From Elusimicrobia bacterium RIFOXYB2_FULL_49_7 (GTDB lineage Bacteria; Fibrobacterota; OXYB2-FULL-49-7): a DNA stretch of 8,186 nt. Below the pieces are notes generated by a model. It was given only the letters and a program-made list of their open reading frames with translations. It was not told where the DNA came from and did no database searches. How positions within the stretch are numbered: the first letter of the stretch is position 1; every line of letters starts with the position of its first letter. Position numbers and translations under genes: made by a program. Shown piece after piece: positions 1 to 7,390 of this stretch. The DNA is taken from NCBI GenBank assembly GCA_001800515.1, contig MGVN01000103.1:8894-17079 (forward strand), written 5' to 3'.

Positions 1-77
1 GGGCCGCCGGTCCGGGCGGAAACCGAAAGCGCAACCAACAGGCTCCCGACGAACAAATATCTTAACCGTTTTCTCAT
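1..77 (-). CDS. Start of an exported protein, N-terminal signal peptide only (partial)
   Basis: Only the first 25 codons lie in the window, read leftwards from ATG at 77-75. The peptide begins MRKRLRYLFVGSLLVALSVS: a basic n-region (RKRLR), a hydrophobic core of about 13 residues and a small-residue end (VSA), which is what a Sec signal peptide looks like. The product is therefore probably periplasmic or outer-membrane, but the mature part is outside the window and no function can be given. An in-frame TAA 18 bases before the ATG excludes a longer ATG-started form. A GGGGAGG stretch lies about 18 bases upstream, further than a usual Shine-Dalgarno. The gene is divergent from pgm, with 108 bases between the two starts. 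The coding call rests on the signal peptide alone. Confidence 0.5.
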   Translation of the reverse strand, partial: MRKRLRYLFVGSLLVALSVSARTGG

Positions 78-172
78 TGACTTAAAATAAAATTACCTCC
101 CCTTTCCTTGCCATTAAAATTGCGAAACCACTCCGTCTATCGTTATTTTCTCTTATAAAAAAACCCTTTTCC

Positions 173-178
173 GAGGAG
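173..178 (+). promoter_or_regulatory. Ribosome binding site of pgm
   Basis: GAGGAG stands 7 bases before the ATG at 186, an ideal position, and it fixes the start of the phosphoglucomutase. The AT-rich 78-172 stretch upstream must contain promoters for both divergent genes, but I see no convincing -35/-10 pair. Confidence 0.75.
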
Positions 179-185
179 CGCACCT

Positions 186-1838
186 ATGCCCCTTCATCCC
201 TTAGCCGGAAAACCGGCCCCGCAAAACATCCTGACCGATATTCCGCACCTTATCAGCTTGTATTATTCGGAACAACCGGATCCCGCCGAACCGTCTCATG
301 CGGTTGCTTTCGGCACCTCGGGTCACCGCGGCTCTTCCCTCAAACACACCTTTAATGAAAATCATGTGCGGGCCATTTCCCAGGCGATTGCCGATTACCG
401 TGTATCGCAAAAAACGGTCGGCCCGCTTTTTTTGGGCAGGGACACGCACGCACTTTCCACACCCGCTCAGATCACGGCTATTGAGGTTCTGGCCGCCAAC
501 GGAGTGGAACTTCGCATTGCCGCGGATGACGAATATACACCGACCCCGGTCATCTCCCATGCCATCCTGGCCTTCAATCGCGGAAAAAAAGAGGGGCTTG
601 CCGATGGTATCGTCATCACCCCGTCACACAACCCGCCCGAGGACGGCGGCTTTAAATATAATCCGACAAACGGCGGACCGGCCGATACCTCCATCACGCG
701 GATAATTGAAGCGCGAGCCAATCAGATTCTGGCTTCCGGACTCAAGGAAGTCAAACGACTGCCCATTGAAAAAGCACGGCGGCTTCCGAATGTCCAAACA
801 CACGATTATATCACGCCCTATGTGACGGACCTCGGTCAGGTCATCAATATGGACGCCATTGCCAAGACCGGGCTTCACATCGGCGTGGATCCGTTGGGCG
901 GGTCGGGTATCCATTTTTGGGCACCCATTGCGGATCGTTACGGTCTCAAACTCGATCTGGTGAACACACGGGTAGATCCCACCTTTTCCTTCATGACCGT
1001 GGACAAGGACGGCAAGATTCGCATGGACTGCAGCTCTCCCTATGCCATGCAGTCGCTGATCGGCTTAAAGGACAAGTATGACATCGCCTTTGGCAATGAT
1101 CCGGATTATGATCGCCACGGCATCGTGACACGGTCGCACGGACTGCTGAATCCCAACCATTACCTGAGTGCGGCCATCTTCTATCTTTTCCAAAATCGGC
1201 CGAGCTGGCGTCCCAAAGCAGCGGTAGGCAAGACCCTGGTCAGCAGCTCCATGATTGACAGAGTCACAAACCATCTGGGGCGGCAACTGATGGAAGTCCC
1301 GGTGGGGTTCAAGTGGTTTGTGGAAGGTCTGGTGGACGGTTCATACGGTTTTGGCGGAGAAGAGAGTGCAGGCGCCTCCTTCCTGCGCCGGGACGGTTCG
1401 GTCTGGACCACGGACAAGGACGGCATCATACTCGATTTATTGGCGGCCGAGATCACGGCCGTCATTGGCAAGGATCCCGGTCTGCTCTATCAGGAATTGG
1501 AGACCCGCTTCGGCTCTCCGGTCTATGAACGGATGGATGCATCGGCCAATGCCGCACAAAAAAAGGTCTTAAGTACCCTCTCCCCGGTATCGGTCCAAGC
1601 TGCCGAACTCGCGGGCGAAAAGATCACGGCCAAACTGACTCAAGCGCCGGCCAATCACGCCTCCATCGGCGGGCTCAAAGTGGTCACGGAAAACGGATGG
1701 TTTGCGGCCCGTCCGTCCGGCACGGAGGATGTCTATAAGATTTATGCAGAGTCTTTTAAGGGCAAGGAGCACCTGAAACGGATTCAGGAAGAGGCGCAGG
1801 CCATCGTTTCGTCCGCATTCAAAACCGCAGGAGCGTAA
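186..1838 (+). CDS. pgm: Phosphoglucomutase, alpha-D-glucose phosphate-specific
   Basis: This cytoplasmic enzyme interconverts glucose 1-phosphate and glucose 6-phosphate, linking glycolysis to glycogen, UDP-glucose and envelope polysaccharide synthesis. All four signatures of the alpha-D-phosphohexomutase superfamily are visible: the phosphoserine loop TPSHNP (Ser147 phosphorylated), the metal-binding DPDYDRHG with Asp305, Asp307 and Asp309, the sugar-recognition loop GEESAG (391-396), and the C-terminal phosphate-binding [10 protein letters not shown] (from 509). The N-terminal GTSGHRG (43-49) is also typical. At 550 residues it matches the E. coli Pgm type, which is about 546, and differs from the shorter phosphomannomutase (ManB) and phosphoglucosamine mutase (GlmM) families. 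The start is supported by a GAGGAG seven bases upstream. The gene appears intact and monocistronic, convergent with the glycosyltransferase gene ending at 1916. Its product could supply activated sugar to those enzymes, but that link is only inferred. Confidence 0.96.
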   Translation: MPLHPLAGKPAPQNILTDIPHLISLYYSEQPDPAEPSHAVAFGTSGHRGSSLKHTFNENHVRAISQAIADYRVSQKTVGPLFLGRDTHALSTPAQITAIEVLAANGVELRIAADDEYTPTPVISHAILAFNRGKKEGLADGIVITPSHNPPEDGGFKYNPTNGGPADTSITRIIEARANQILASGLKEVKRLPIEKARRLPNVQTHDYITPYVTDLGQVINMDAIAKTGLHIGVDPLGGSGIHFWAPIADRYGLKLDLVNTRVDPTFSFMTVDKDGKIRMDCSSPYAMQSLIGLKDKYDIAFGNDPDYDRHGIVTRSHGLLNPNHYLSAAIFYLFQNRPSWRPKAAVGKTLVSSSMIDRVTNHLGRQLMEVPVGFKWFVEGLVDGSYGFGGEESAGASFLRRDGSVWTTDKDGIILDLLAAEITAVIGKDPGLLYQELETRFGSPVYERMDASANAAQKKVLSTLSPVSVQAAELAGEKITAKLTQAPANHASIGGLKVVTENGWFAARPSGTEDVYKIYAESFKGKEHLKRIQEEAQAIVSSAFKTAGA

Positions 1839-1915
1839 CGTAATTTCAAGCTAACCTCAGCCTTGTCTGAAACCGAAACCTTCCACCGGATCTGAGCGAA
1901 ATAACCCGCTTATTG

Positions 1916-3184
1916 TTATCGAAACAAATGGAGCGCAAAAACCCAGGGCGGTGCAGCATACACACTGGAACTGAATAAGACACTCTGAAGCGATATCAGA
2001 AATGAGAGGCTGCCGAGTACTGCAAACATGACCGGCACAATCCGTGTGCTTCGCAATAACAGCCTCGCCCAAAGCGGCTGCAACGCCAATACAAAAAGGG
2101 GCAGCAAGGGCACCAGCAATCGGGGCCCGTACGCGCACCCGTTATGCACCTCATGAACCGCGACCATCATGAGAAACCAGGGCAACCAGAATAATAACCG
2201 TTCCATTGAAAACAAGCGACGCAGCACAGGCGGATAAAGAAGGAAAAGCATAAAAGGGACGAATATGAACAGTCCGTTCTGATAGGAGAATAAAAGCTCG
2301 CTTCCTTTTTTCAGCATAAGCCGGGGCGGATCAATAATAAAACCGGTATGTTGCACCAACTGGTTAAAATGAAAAAATGAACCGAACCAAAAATCATTCA
2401 ATCCCATCCAACCCAATATCCCAAGAACGGGCAATAGCCCCACCCGCCACCATCCGGTCATCCCAGACTGTCGCACAGAATAGAGTACCGGCAAAAGAAA
2501 GAGGATAAAGGGCAGTTTGCACAAAGTTCCAAACAGGACAACCGCAGATGCCCAGATAGGCCTTTTCTTGACCGAACCACAGCACCAGAGAACCATTACC
2601 ATGCAGAACAGCAGCGCGGGTTCCACAAACATCGTCGTACTGTAATGCCACAATGGGGTACATACCAGAAAAAGCGTGGCCAACAGTAGCGGTCGCACCT
2701 CTCCCCGTTCTTTCAGAATCCGGGTAAAAAATAAAAGCGCCAAAAAAGTAAGCAATAGATTAGTTAACCTAAGCGCCCATTCCGCAGAAAGCCGCGTCCA
2801 CCCTAAAAATGCGAAGGCCAACAGAGGGAGACCAAAACCATGTTTGGAATACTCTTGTCGTTTTTCCGGTAATGGTTTTTCTCCAAAATAAAAGAGTTGC
2901 CCGGTTTCTGAATCTCTAACCCAAGTGTGATGCGATTGCAATGAGAGCCTTTTCCGAAGAGAAAGGGGCGGATTCACATAATTATTCGATACCTCAAGAT
3001 CATGATCTTCTTTGAGACTCGCCAACATGAGCAGATAATGGGTTTCATCGCCTGCTATAATTCGCTCTGTGGGAGAGCGCCACAGATGACCCCACTCCGG
3101 ACGCAAACTGATGAAAAGAAAGGGCAGGAGAAGAAGCGGATAGAGACAAAGCGCTTGAATCCGGATTCGTTTCTGTACCATCAT
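1916..3184 (-). CDS. Integral membrane glycosyltransferase-like protein (GT-C fold, GDE type)
   Basis: This 422-residue polytopic membrane protein has a first hydrophobic segment at about 11-27, then the loop sequence AGDETHYLLM (44-53), then further membrane segments spread between about 115 and 400. A GDE/GDEPHY-type acidic pair just after the first membrane helix is characteristic of GT39/ArnT-like GT-C enzymes, where the Asp (here Asp46) acts in the extracytoplasmic active site. The later AYGPRLLVPLLP (351-362) is also typical of this group. Such enzymes move a sugar from a polyprenyl-phosphate donor to a lipid, protein or glycan outside the inner membrane; the acceptor here is unknown. 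The ATG at 3184 overlaps the TGA of the upstream gene (ATGA), indicating translational coupling and one operon. No good Shine-Dalgarno is present. The second Met codon, immediately after the first, could also be used. The gene appears intact. Confidence 0.8.
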   Translation of the reverse strand: MMVQKRIRIQALCLYPLLLLPFLFISLRPEWGHLWRSPTERIIAGDETHYLLMLASLKEDHDLEVSNNYVNPPLSLRKRLSLQSHHTWVRDSETGQLFYFGEKPLPEKRQEYSKHGFGLPLLAFAFLGWTRLSAEWALRLTNLLLTFLALLFFTRILKERGEVRPLLLATLFLVCTPLWHYSTTMFVEPALLFCMVMVLWCCGSVKKRPIWASAVVLFGTLCKLPFILFLLPVLYSVRQSGMTGWWRVGLLPVLGILGWMGLNDFWFGSFFHFNQLVQHTGFIIDPPRLMLKKGSELLFSYQNGLFIFVPFMLFLLYPPVLRRLFSMERLLFWLPWFLMMVAVHEVHNGCAYGPRLLVPLLPLFVLALQPLWARLLLRSTRIVPVMFAVLGSLSFLISLQSVLFSSSVYAAPPWVFALHLFR

Positions 3185-4656
3185 GGCTGCCCAGCGCTTT
3201 CAAAGAGATACCCATCCGCACCGGCAAAGGCATGAAAATAGTCCAACCGTTTGGCCCGTTTTTCAGCCAACATAACGATAAAATCCCGTTCATTCATTTC
3301 ATGAGCAGTATAAGCGTGGGTAAAAACCATCCAAGTCCGGCCTGGCTGATTGAAAAGAGAATCGATTTCCGGTTCATAGGCGCGAATATCCTGCCGATGT
3401 TCATGACCGAACTGAAGTCCTTGAAGAGCAGGTAATTGCAAAGCATAATATTCTGCTGTTGAGGCAGCGCCGTAATAGACATAGATTCGGTCACTATTTT
3501 GACGGGCAGCAGCCACATATTCCATCACGGGTTTCAGGTTGTCGGGTTGATGCGGCGTAACAAAGCGCCGAACAGCCGATTGAACAGGATCGAACAGAAT
3601 CAACACGATCAGAACGATCGACAGAAAACGCCCTTTCTCCCGAAGCAATCGATACAAACCTTGCGCCCCAACCGCAGCTACAAACAGAAAGAAGGGTAAT
3701 AAATAAAGGGCGAGGCGGGCTTGAAACGGATAGAGATGGAGTATGGCGGCACCGATAGCGGCCACAAAGGGCAACAATAATAATCCGGCATGTTCTCTGT
3801 TTTCTTTCCACAAAAAATAGCTCCCGCATAAAAAAAGCAACGCCCATAGTCCCTTGAATAAAAAATCGCCGGGATTCGATAAAAACTGAAAAGGCCAGAA
3901 AAACCAGAATTTGATCGCAGTAGCAGATATTGAAAGAGGCGGATAACTATTCGCCCAAAAATCCGTTAGAATGGAAGCATGGCGGATATGATCCAAATGA
4001 TAAACCTTTATGGCAAGAAATAAAAACAGGACCCCTAAGGAAGCAATCCCAAATCGCATTACAGACCGTTTTTGCCGGTATCGTGAAATCAAGAGCCCCC
4101 CTATCAATCCACCAAACACAAAAACGGCAGGAAAGGAAAAAAAGAGAGAAATGCTGCTGATTATAAAAAAGAATGAAAAAGAGAGAAACGTATCCAATCG
4201 ATGGACCCTTAAAGCCAGATACAATAGTAAAAAGGCGAAAAAAGCATCTGACCCATAGGGTTTGAATTCACTGGAATAATAGACCAGGGTAGGATGAATG
4301 GCTAAGAGCAATAAGAAAAAAAGTCCGGCCAACACAGGCAAACGAACTTCTTTTGCCACTCCATACGCTACCCCTAATAGGAACAACCCGGTTAGAAGCG
4401 GAAAAAGCCGAAGGATAGGTTCGCTTTGACCCAGTTGAATAACCATCGCTTTGGATAAATAGAGGAATCCGAGCGGTGCGGCTTGAAGATTATACAAGGC
4501 TTCTGAAAGCTTTACAAAAGGGGTCTTAATAACCGCAAGTGCCAGATGGGCTTCATCTCCCCATAAGCCGCGTCCGCTGAAAAAGGCGCGCAATCTCAAT
4601 CCCGCTCCCAACAGGAGAAGTATCAAGGCTATCCGTTTTTCAAGACGGGCTCGCAT
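3181..4656 (-). CDS. GT39-like membrane glycosyltransferase with C-terminal extracytoplasmic domain
   Basis: This 491-residue protein begins with a membrane helix (about 9-24), followed by the loop GLWGDEAHLALAV (30-42) carrying the Asp34-Glu35 pair expected of dolichyl-phosphate-mannose-protein mannosyltransferase-like (GT39) enzymes. The stretch after it, with APLGFLYLSK and the ending SEPILRLFPLLTG, resembles bacterial members with W/GDEA and QGAPIGFLLLEK-type motifs. Many hydrophobic segments continue to about residue 365, and residues 375-491 form a soluble tail, probably periplasmic, containing DRIYVYYGA. This membrane-then-tail layout is common in the family. The expected chemistry is sugar transfer from a polyprenyl-phosphate donor; donor and acceptor are not deducible. 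The start lies 20 bases after the stop of the methyltransferase/ATP-grasp gene and lacks a strong ribosome site, so coupling is likely. The stop overlaps the next gene's start by 4 bases. Base composition is locally A-rich on the plus strand, unlike the neighbouring fusion gene. Confidence 0.83.
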   Translation of the reverse strand: MRARLEKRIALILLLLGAGLRLRAFFSGRGLWGDEAHLALAVIKTPFVKLSEALYNLQAAPLGFLYLSKAMVIQLGQSEPILRLFPLLTGLFLLGVAYGVAKEVRLPVLAGLFFLLLLAIHPTLVYYSSEFKPYGSDAFFAFLLLYLALRVHRLDTFLSFSFFFIISSISLFFSFPAVFVFGGLIGGLLISRYRQKRSVMRFGIASLGVLFLFLAIKVYHLDHIRHASILTDFWANSYPPLSISATAIKFWFFWPFQFLSNPGDFLFKGLWALLFLCGSYFLWKENREHAGLLLLPFVAAIGAAILHLYPFQARLALYLLPFFLFVAAVGAQGLYRLLREKGRFLSIVLIVLILFDPVQSAVRRFVTPHQPDNLKPVMEYVAAARQNSDRIYVYYGAASTAEYYALQLPALQGLQFGHEHRQDIRAYEPEIDSLFNQPGRTWMVFTHAYTAHEMNERDFIVMLAEKRAKRLDYFHAFAGADGYLFESAGQP

Positions 4657-4676
4657 AGCGGGAACAGGTTCAGACT

Positions 4677-6641
4677 CTACGCCTGAACAACAAATGCCTT
4701 ACCCTCTTCCTCTTTCCGCATCAAGGCACCCTGGGCTTGCATCCGCCGCTCCGCCGCCTTCAGAATGGCGGAGAGCATACCCCGGTAGGAGATCCCTTCT
4801 ATCTTGGACATCTTGGCCAAATGGCCGTCCCAACACCAGCCGGGATTGGGATTCACTTCAAGGAGGCGGGGATTCCCCTCGCCGTCGAGTCGCCAGTCGA
4901 ACCGGACATAGTCACGGCATTCGAGCCGCTCGAACAAGCGAAGCGAACACTCTTCCATCACCTTTTCGGTCTCATCCGGCAATTCGGCGGGAACGGATTT
5001 CAGCTTGGAATAGGGAGAATCGGGCAGCCACTTGGCTTCATAGCCGCACAAACGCGGCAGCTCCAAGGGCAGGTCGGAATAATCCTCTTCAATAATGGGC
5101 AACACCTGATAATTCTCAGGCGGATTGCCAATGATGCCGATAGTCAGATCCTTGCCTGTCAGAAATTCTTCGACCAACACAGGTTTGTCATATCCGCATT
5201 TTTCGCGCACTTCCGCAATGGCATTACTCAGCTCTTCAACCGTGTTCACCATGCTCCGCTGAGTAATACCGAAACTGGAGTCGCCGGCATTGGGCTTGAC
5301 AATCATGGGAAAGGCAAAAGGCAGTTCAAAGGTACTGTCCCCGGGTTTGATGAAAAAGCCGCGCGGTACCGGAATGCCCATCTCCTTGGCAATGCCGCGA
5401 ACCAGGGATTTATCGTAACAGAAAGCGAGGCACTGCGGCCCGCCGCCCGTATAGGGAATCCCGAGCATCTCGAGCAGAGCGGGCACATGGAGCTCCTTGC
5501 GCGCATCATTATTGTACCCTTCATCACACAGATTAAAGACAAAATCCACTCTTCCTTTCAAGGCTTTCAAATCCATGAAGAAGGTATCGTGGTTGGACAG
5601 AAAATTAAATTCATATCCCGGAATGTCGTGGAGCGCACGCTTGAGCTGATCAATGGTATGAAAATCATCCTCATCAAAGATATGGGCCGGCTTGCATACA
5701 TCGCTTTTTTTAGGGTCTCCCATCATCACCGCCACCTGGCGAGTCTCATTTCCTTTTCGCCGTGCAGGACGCGCCGCTTTTTTGGCCACCGCAGTCAGAA
5801 CCAACCGCCGCTCCATCATCCCCAGGTCTTGATTACGCTGGGAATCCGTGTTGATCTGGGCATGGAACCGGAGGTCCGAAAAACCGGCTGCTTTCAGCAG
5901 TTCGTTCATACTTTCCCGGGTGTAGAGCCGCTCGGCATAAAACTGATCGGCCAGCACCCCCTTATCCACATGGGTCACCACTTCGCGCGAGATAATGCGC
6001 TGTTTATCGAGCGATAACGATCGCTCTCGGCAGACAAACAGTTTTTTATCGATCCACTCCCAGGAACGGGACTGGAAATTTTCACGCAGATAATTGCCTT
6101 CAGCCACATCAATGAGGAGCTTCCCCCAGGGCTTCAAGACCCGCAGCACTTCTTTCAGCACGCGCACATCATCCTGAATGGTTTCGAAATAGCCGAAACT
6201 GTTGCCGAGAATCATGACCCCGTCGAATTTTTCCGGGGCAAAAGGAATTTTCCGGGCATCGCCTTCGCGGAATTTAACCGGCAGCCCTTCCTTTTTGGCC
6301 GTCAGTTTGGCCCGCTGAATGAGAAAATGGGAACGATCCAGTCCGCGCAGATTGACGAATCCGCGCCGCGCCATCTCAAGGCAATGACGACCCTGACCGC
6401 AACAGAGATCAAGCAGGGGCGCATCATGGGAAAAGGAAAGGACCGTTGAAAAGAGTTCCACCTCGCTTCGCGTGATCAGCTGATCATCGACGACATCCGC
6501 ATCGGTCTTGAGATAGATGGAATTAAAGATTCGGCGCCACCAATCCGGTTGGACATGCTCCTCCAGGTTAGGGACAGGTCCCAAAGAACGGCACGACCCG
6601 CCAGGCTCCTTGGGTTTGGTTGGACTGCCGTTCTTCTTCAT
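4677..6641 (-). CDS. Fusion of class I SAM methyltransferase and D-Ala-D-Ala ligase-like ATP-grasp enzyme
   Basis: This 654-residue protein has two catalytic domains. Residues about 40-287 form a class I methyltransferase: SAM-binding motif I is PLLDLCCGQGRH (75-86), the acidic end of strand 2 is GLDRS (100-104), REGDARKIPF is at 125-134 and a SWEW element is at 193-196. After a short basic linker (AARPARRKGNETR), residues 302-640 are an ATP-grasp domain of the D-alanine-D-alanine ligase type: NLCDEGYNND (370-379), VPALLEMLGIPYTGG (386-400), the ATP-contacting lysine in IVKPNAG (Lys449), the hinge VEEF (490-493) and the metal-binding LLEVNPNPG (593-601) with Glu595 and Asn597, plus Asp582. 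It probably activates a carboxylate and joins it to an amine, and methylates that product or a precursor; substrates are unknown. A true cell-wall Ddl is unlikely, since those are single-domain and about 300-370 residues. The start at 6641 is chosen because AAGGAG lies five bases before it; a longer in-frame reading from TTG 7034 would add amidohydrolase debris. It is the first gene of the apparent operon with the two glycosyltransferases. Confidence 0.87.
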   Translation of the reverse strand: MKKNGSPTKPKEPGGSCRSLGPVPNLEEHVQPDWWRRIFNSIYLKTDADVVDDQLITRSEVELFSTVLSFSHDAPLLDLCCGQGRHCLEMARRGFVNLRGLDRSHFLIQRAKLTAKKEGLPVKFREGDARKIPFAPEKFDGVMILGNSFGYFETIQDDVRVLKEVLRVLKPWGKLLIDVAEGNYLRENFQSRSWEWIDKKLFVCRERSLSLDKQRIISREVVTHVDKGVLADQFYAERLYTRESMNELLKAAGFSDLRFHAQINTDSQRNQDLGMMERRLVLTAVAKKAARPARRKGNETRQVAVMMGDPKKSDVCKPAHIFDEDDFHTIDQLKRALHDIPGYEFNFLSNHDTFFMDLKALKGRVDFVFNLCDEGYNNDARKELHVPALLEMLGIPYTGGGPQCLAFCYDKSLVRGIAKEMGIPVPRGFFIKPGDSTFELPFAFPMIVKPNAGDSSFGITQRSMVNTVEELSNAIAEVREKCGYDKPVLVEEFLTGKDLTIGIIGNPPENYQVLPIIEEDYSDLPLELPRLCGYEAKWLPDSPYSKLKSVPAELPDETEKVMEECSLRLFERLECRDYVRFDWRLDGEGNPRLLEVNPNPGWCWDGHLAKMSKIEGISYRGMLSAILKAAERRMQAQGALMRKEEEGKAFVVQA

Positions 6642-7019
6642 AGCCGCTCCTTGAAAGGTTAGTAAAGTAGGGAAATCGCGGATAAAATGCTCTTTACGGA
6701 CGACCAAAAGCAAGGGTTTCGCGACCGTGAACAAATTTCCCGGCCACCGCGGACGGCTTTTCAGGAGCTCAAAAGCGCGCCTGCGAAGAATACCGGTAGG
6801 CTCTCCGCTGACAGAATCATTGAGTCCCGGAATAACCGAACGGCCCTCCAGGTCCACGATGCGGGTATTCTCCCCTTTCAGGGAGAGCATCTCACGCGAG
6901 GTACCTGAAGTTTGAATCCGGCCGTGATGGACGGCGAGTGATTCGACCAAGCTGTCGTGCGCATCCAGCGTCACGATTCGGCCGTTAAAGAGAATGAGAT
7001 CGGGTGTTGGAATGTTCAT
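6642..7019 (-). pseudogene. Remnant of a YtcJ-like metal-dependent amidohydrolase, internally deleted
   Basis: Reading from ATG 7019, the first 70 or so residues match the N-terminal part of the amidohydrolase 3 / YtcJ-like family: PDLILFNGRIVTLDAHDSLV, then ESLAVHHGRI, then RIVDLEGRSVIPGLNDS. In the family the last block continues into SH.H, the first metal-binding histidines. Here it jumps from LNDS to SGEPTGILRRRAFELL, a block that in intact family members lies roughly 100 residues further on, so the His-x-His segment is missing. After about 6750 nothing recognisable follows: no catalytic domain and no stop before the next gene's ATG at 6641. The remnant cannot be an active hydrolase. An upstream in-frame TTG at 7034 is also possible as a start, but neither site has a clear ribosome binding site. 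Members of this family usually exceed 500 residues. The assignment is from motif recall, without a database search. Confidence 0.72.
6647..6652 (-). promoter_or_regulatory. Ribosome binding site deciding the start of the methyltransferase/ATP-grasp gene
   Basis: Read on the minus strand this is AAGGAG with a five-base spacer (CGGCT) to the ATG at 6641. It is the best Shine-Dalgarno in the minus-strand block and shows that translation starts inside the long open frame that extends to 7034. Confidence 0.8.
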
Positions 7020-7092
7020 GCGGGTGAAATACAATTTTCAAAGCGAGAAGCGGTGTAAAAAAGAAAGAAGGATCTTCTTCAGAAGGACTTGT

Positions 7093-7123
7093 TTGACTTC
7101 CCGGAAGAATGTATATTTATAAC
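7093..7123 (+). promoter_or_regulatory. Probable sigma-70 type promoter of the initiator tRNA gene
   Basis: TTGACT (7093-7098) resembles the -35 consensus TTGACA. TTATAA (7117-7122) or TATAAC (7118-7123) could be the -10 box, at a spacing of 18 or 19 bases. Transcription would begin about five bases or fewer before the mature tRNA 5' end at 7135. The alternative TATATT (7112-7117) gives only a 13-base spacer and is less likely. Confidence 0.5.
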
Positions 7124-7134
7124 ACTGAAATTGA

Positions 7135-7211
7135 CGCGGGGTGGAGCAGTCCGGTAGCTCGGCGGGCTCATAACCCGTAGGTCGTTGGTTCAAATCCAGC
7201 CCCCGCTACCA
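7135..7211 (+). tRNA. Initiator tRNA-fMet (anticodon CAU)
   Basis: The 77-base sequence folds as a cloverleaf and is close to E. coli tRNA-fMet: CGCGGGG at the 5' acceptor arm, CAT anticodon at 7169-7171, T-arm GGTTCAAATCC, and CCCCGCT-A-CCA at the 3' end with CCA encoded. Two hallmarks identify the initiator rather than the elongator. The first acceptor position is unpaired (C1 opposite U72; E. coli has C1 opposite A72), which allows formylation and resists elongation factor Tu. Three consecutive G-C pairs (GGG/CCC) sit at the base of the anticodon stem, which direct the tRNA to the ribosomal P site. The gene stands alone between a probable promoter and a strong terminator. Confidence 0.97.
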
Positions 7212-7216
7212 AATAT

Positions 7217-7258
7217 GAAGCCTGCCAGTCCTTGAGATTTGCAGGCTTCTCTCTTTTT
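7217..7258 (+). terminator. Rho-independent terminator after the initiator tRNA
   Basis: GAAGCCTGC (7217-7225) pairs perfectly with GCAGGCTTC (7241-7249) across a 15-base loop, and the stem is followed by TCTCTTTTT. It lies five bases after the CCA end, as expected for a single-gene tRNA transcript. A nine-pair GC-containing stem plus a U-rich tail makes this a confident call. Confidence 0.9.
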
Positions 7259-7292
7259 ATGCCTCTTCGGACGATTCCCGGCTCTAACCGCA

Positions 7293-7323
7293 AAAACCCT
7301 TAAAAACCCCTATGAACCCTTAG
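7293..7323 (+). repeat. Imperfect tandem repeats of an AAAACCC-type unit
   Basis: Three consecutive units can be read: AAAACCCTTA (7293-7302), AAAACCCCTATG (7303-7314) and AACCCTTAG (7315-7323). They lie in the non-coding stretch between the tRNA terminator and the next gene. Short iterated units here could be recombinase or regulator binding sites; no function is demonstrated. Confidence 0.55.
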
Positions 7324-7390
7324 TTTTGGTGCCACTCGGTAAAAGATAATTTTAACGATGAATGGTGTCCGTAATCACTATAGGGGTTTT
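7303..7390. repeat. 11-bp perfect inverted repeat flanking a 66-bp non-coding stretch
   Basis: AAAACCCCTAT (7303-7313) reappears as its reverse complement ATAGGGGTTTT (7380-7390). The left arm is also the second unit of the tandem array. The 66 bases between the arms are AT-rich and contain TTTTGGTGCCACTC and no coding frame. The arms are too far apart for an ordinary terminator, and paired protein-binding sites or an element end are alternatives. The rest of the 7259-7459 spacer shows nothing I can name. Confidence 0.55.

Noticed and set aside
120..159. A promoter for pgm from TTGCGA (120-125) and TATAAA (154-159)
   Set aside because: The spacer would be 28 bases, far outside the usual 16-19, so this is not a supportable pair.
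1839..1915. A bidirectional terminator between the convergent pgm and glycosyltransferase genes
   Set aside because: Only weak complementarities are present (CTCAG with CTGAG over a long loop, and an ATAAC/GTTAT stem), with no GC-rich stem followed by a T run.
4737..6017. A 426-codon plus-strand open frame lying antisense to the methyltransferase/ATP-grasp gene
   Set aside because: The minus-strand reading contains complete SAM-binding and ATP-grasp motifs. The antisense product has no recognisable motifs and no ribosome site, and is a shadow of a GC-rich gene.
4677..7034. A single 785-residue amidohydrolase-methyltransferase-ligase protein
   Set aside because: A strong AAGGAG precedes ATG 6641, the upstream part starts at a TTG without a ribosome site, and the amidohydrolase part lacks its metal-binding and catalytic regions.
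7067..7086. Small overlapping palindromes (GAAGGATCTTC and CTTCTTCAGAAG) upstream of the tRNA promoter
   Set aside because: The stems are only 4-5 pairs in a low-complexity purine/pyrimidine stretch, so they could easily occur by chance.
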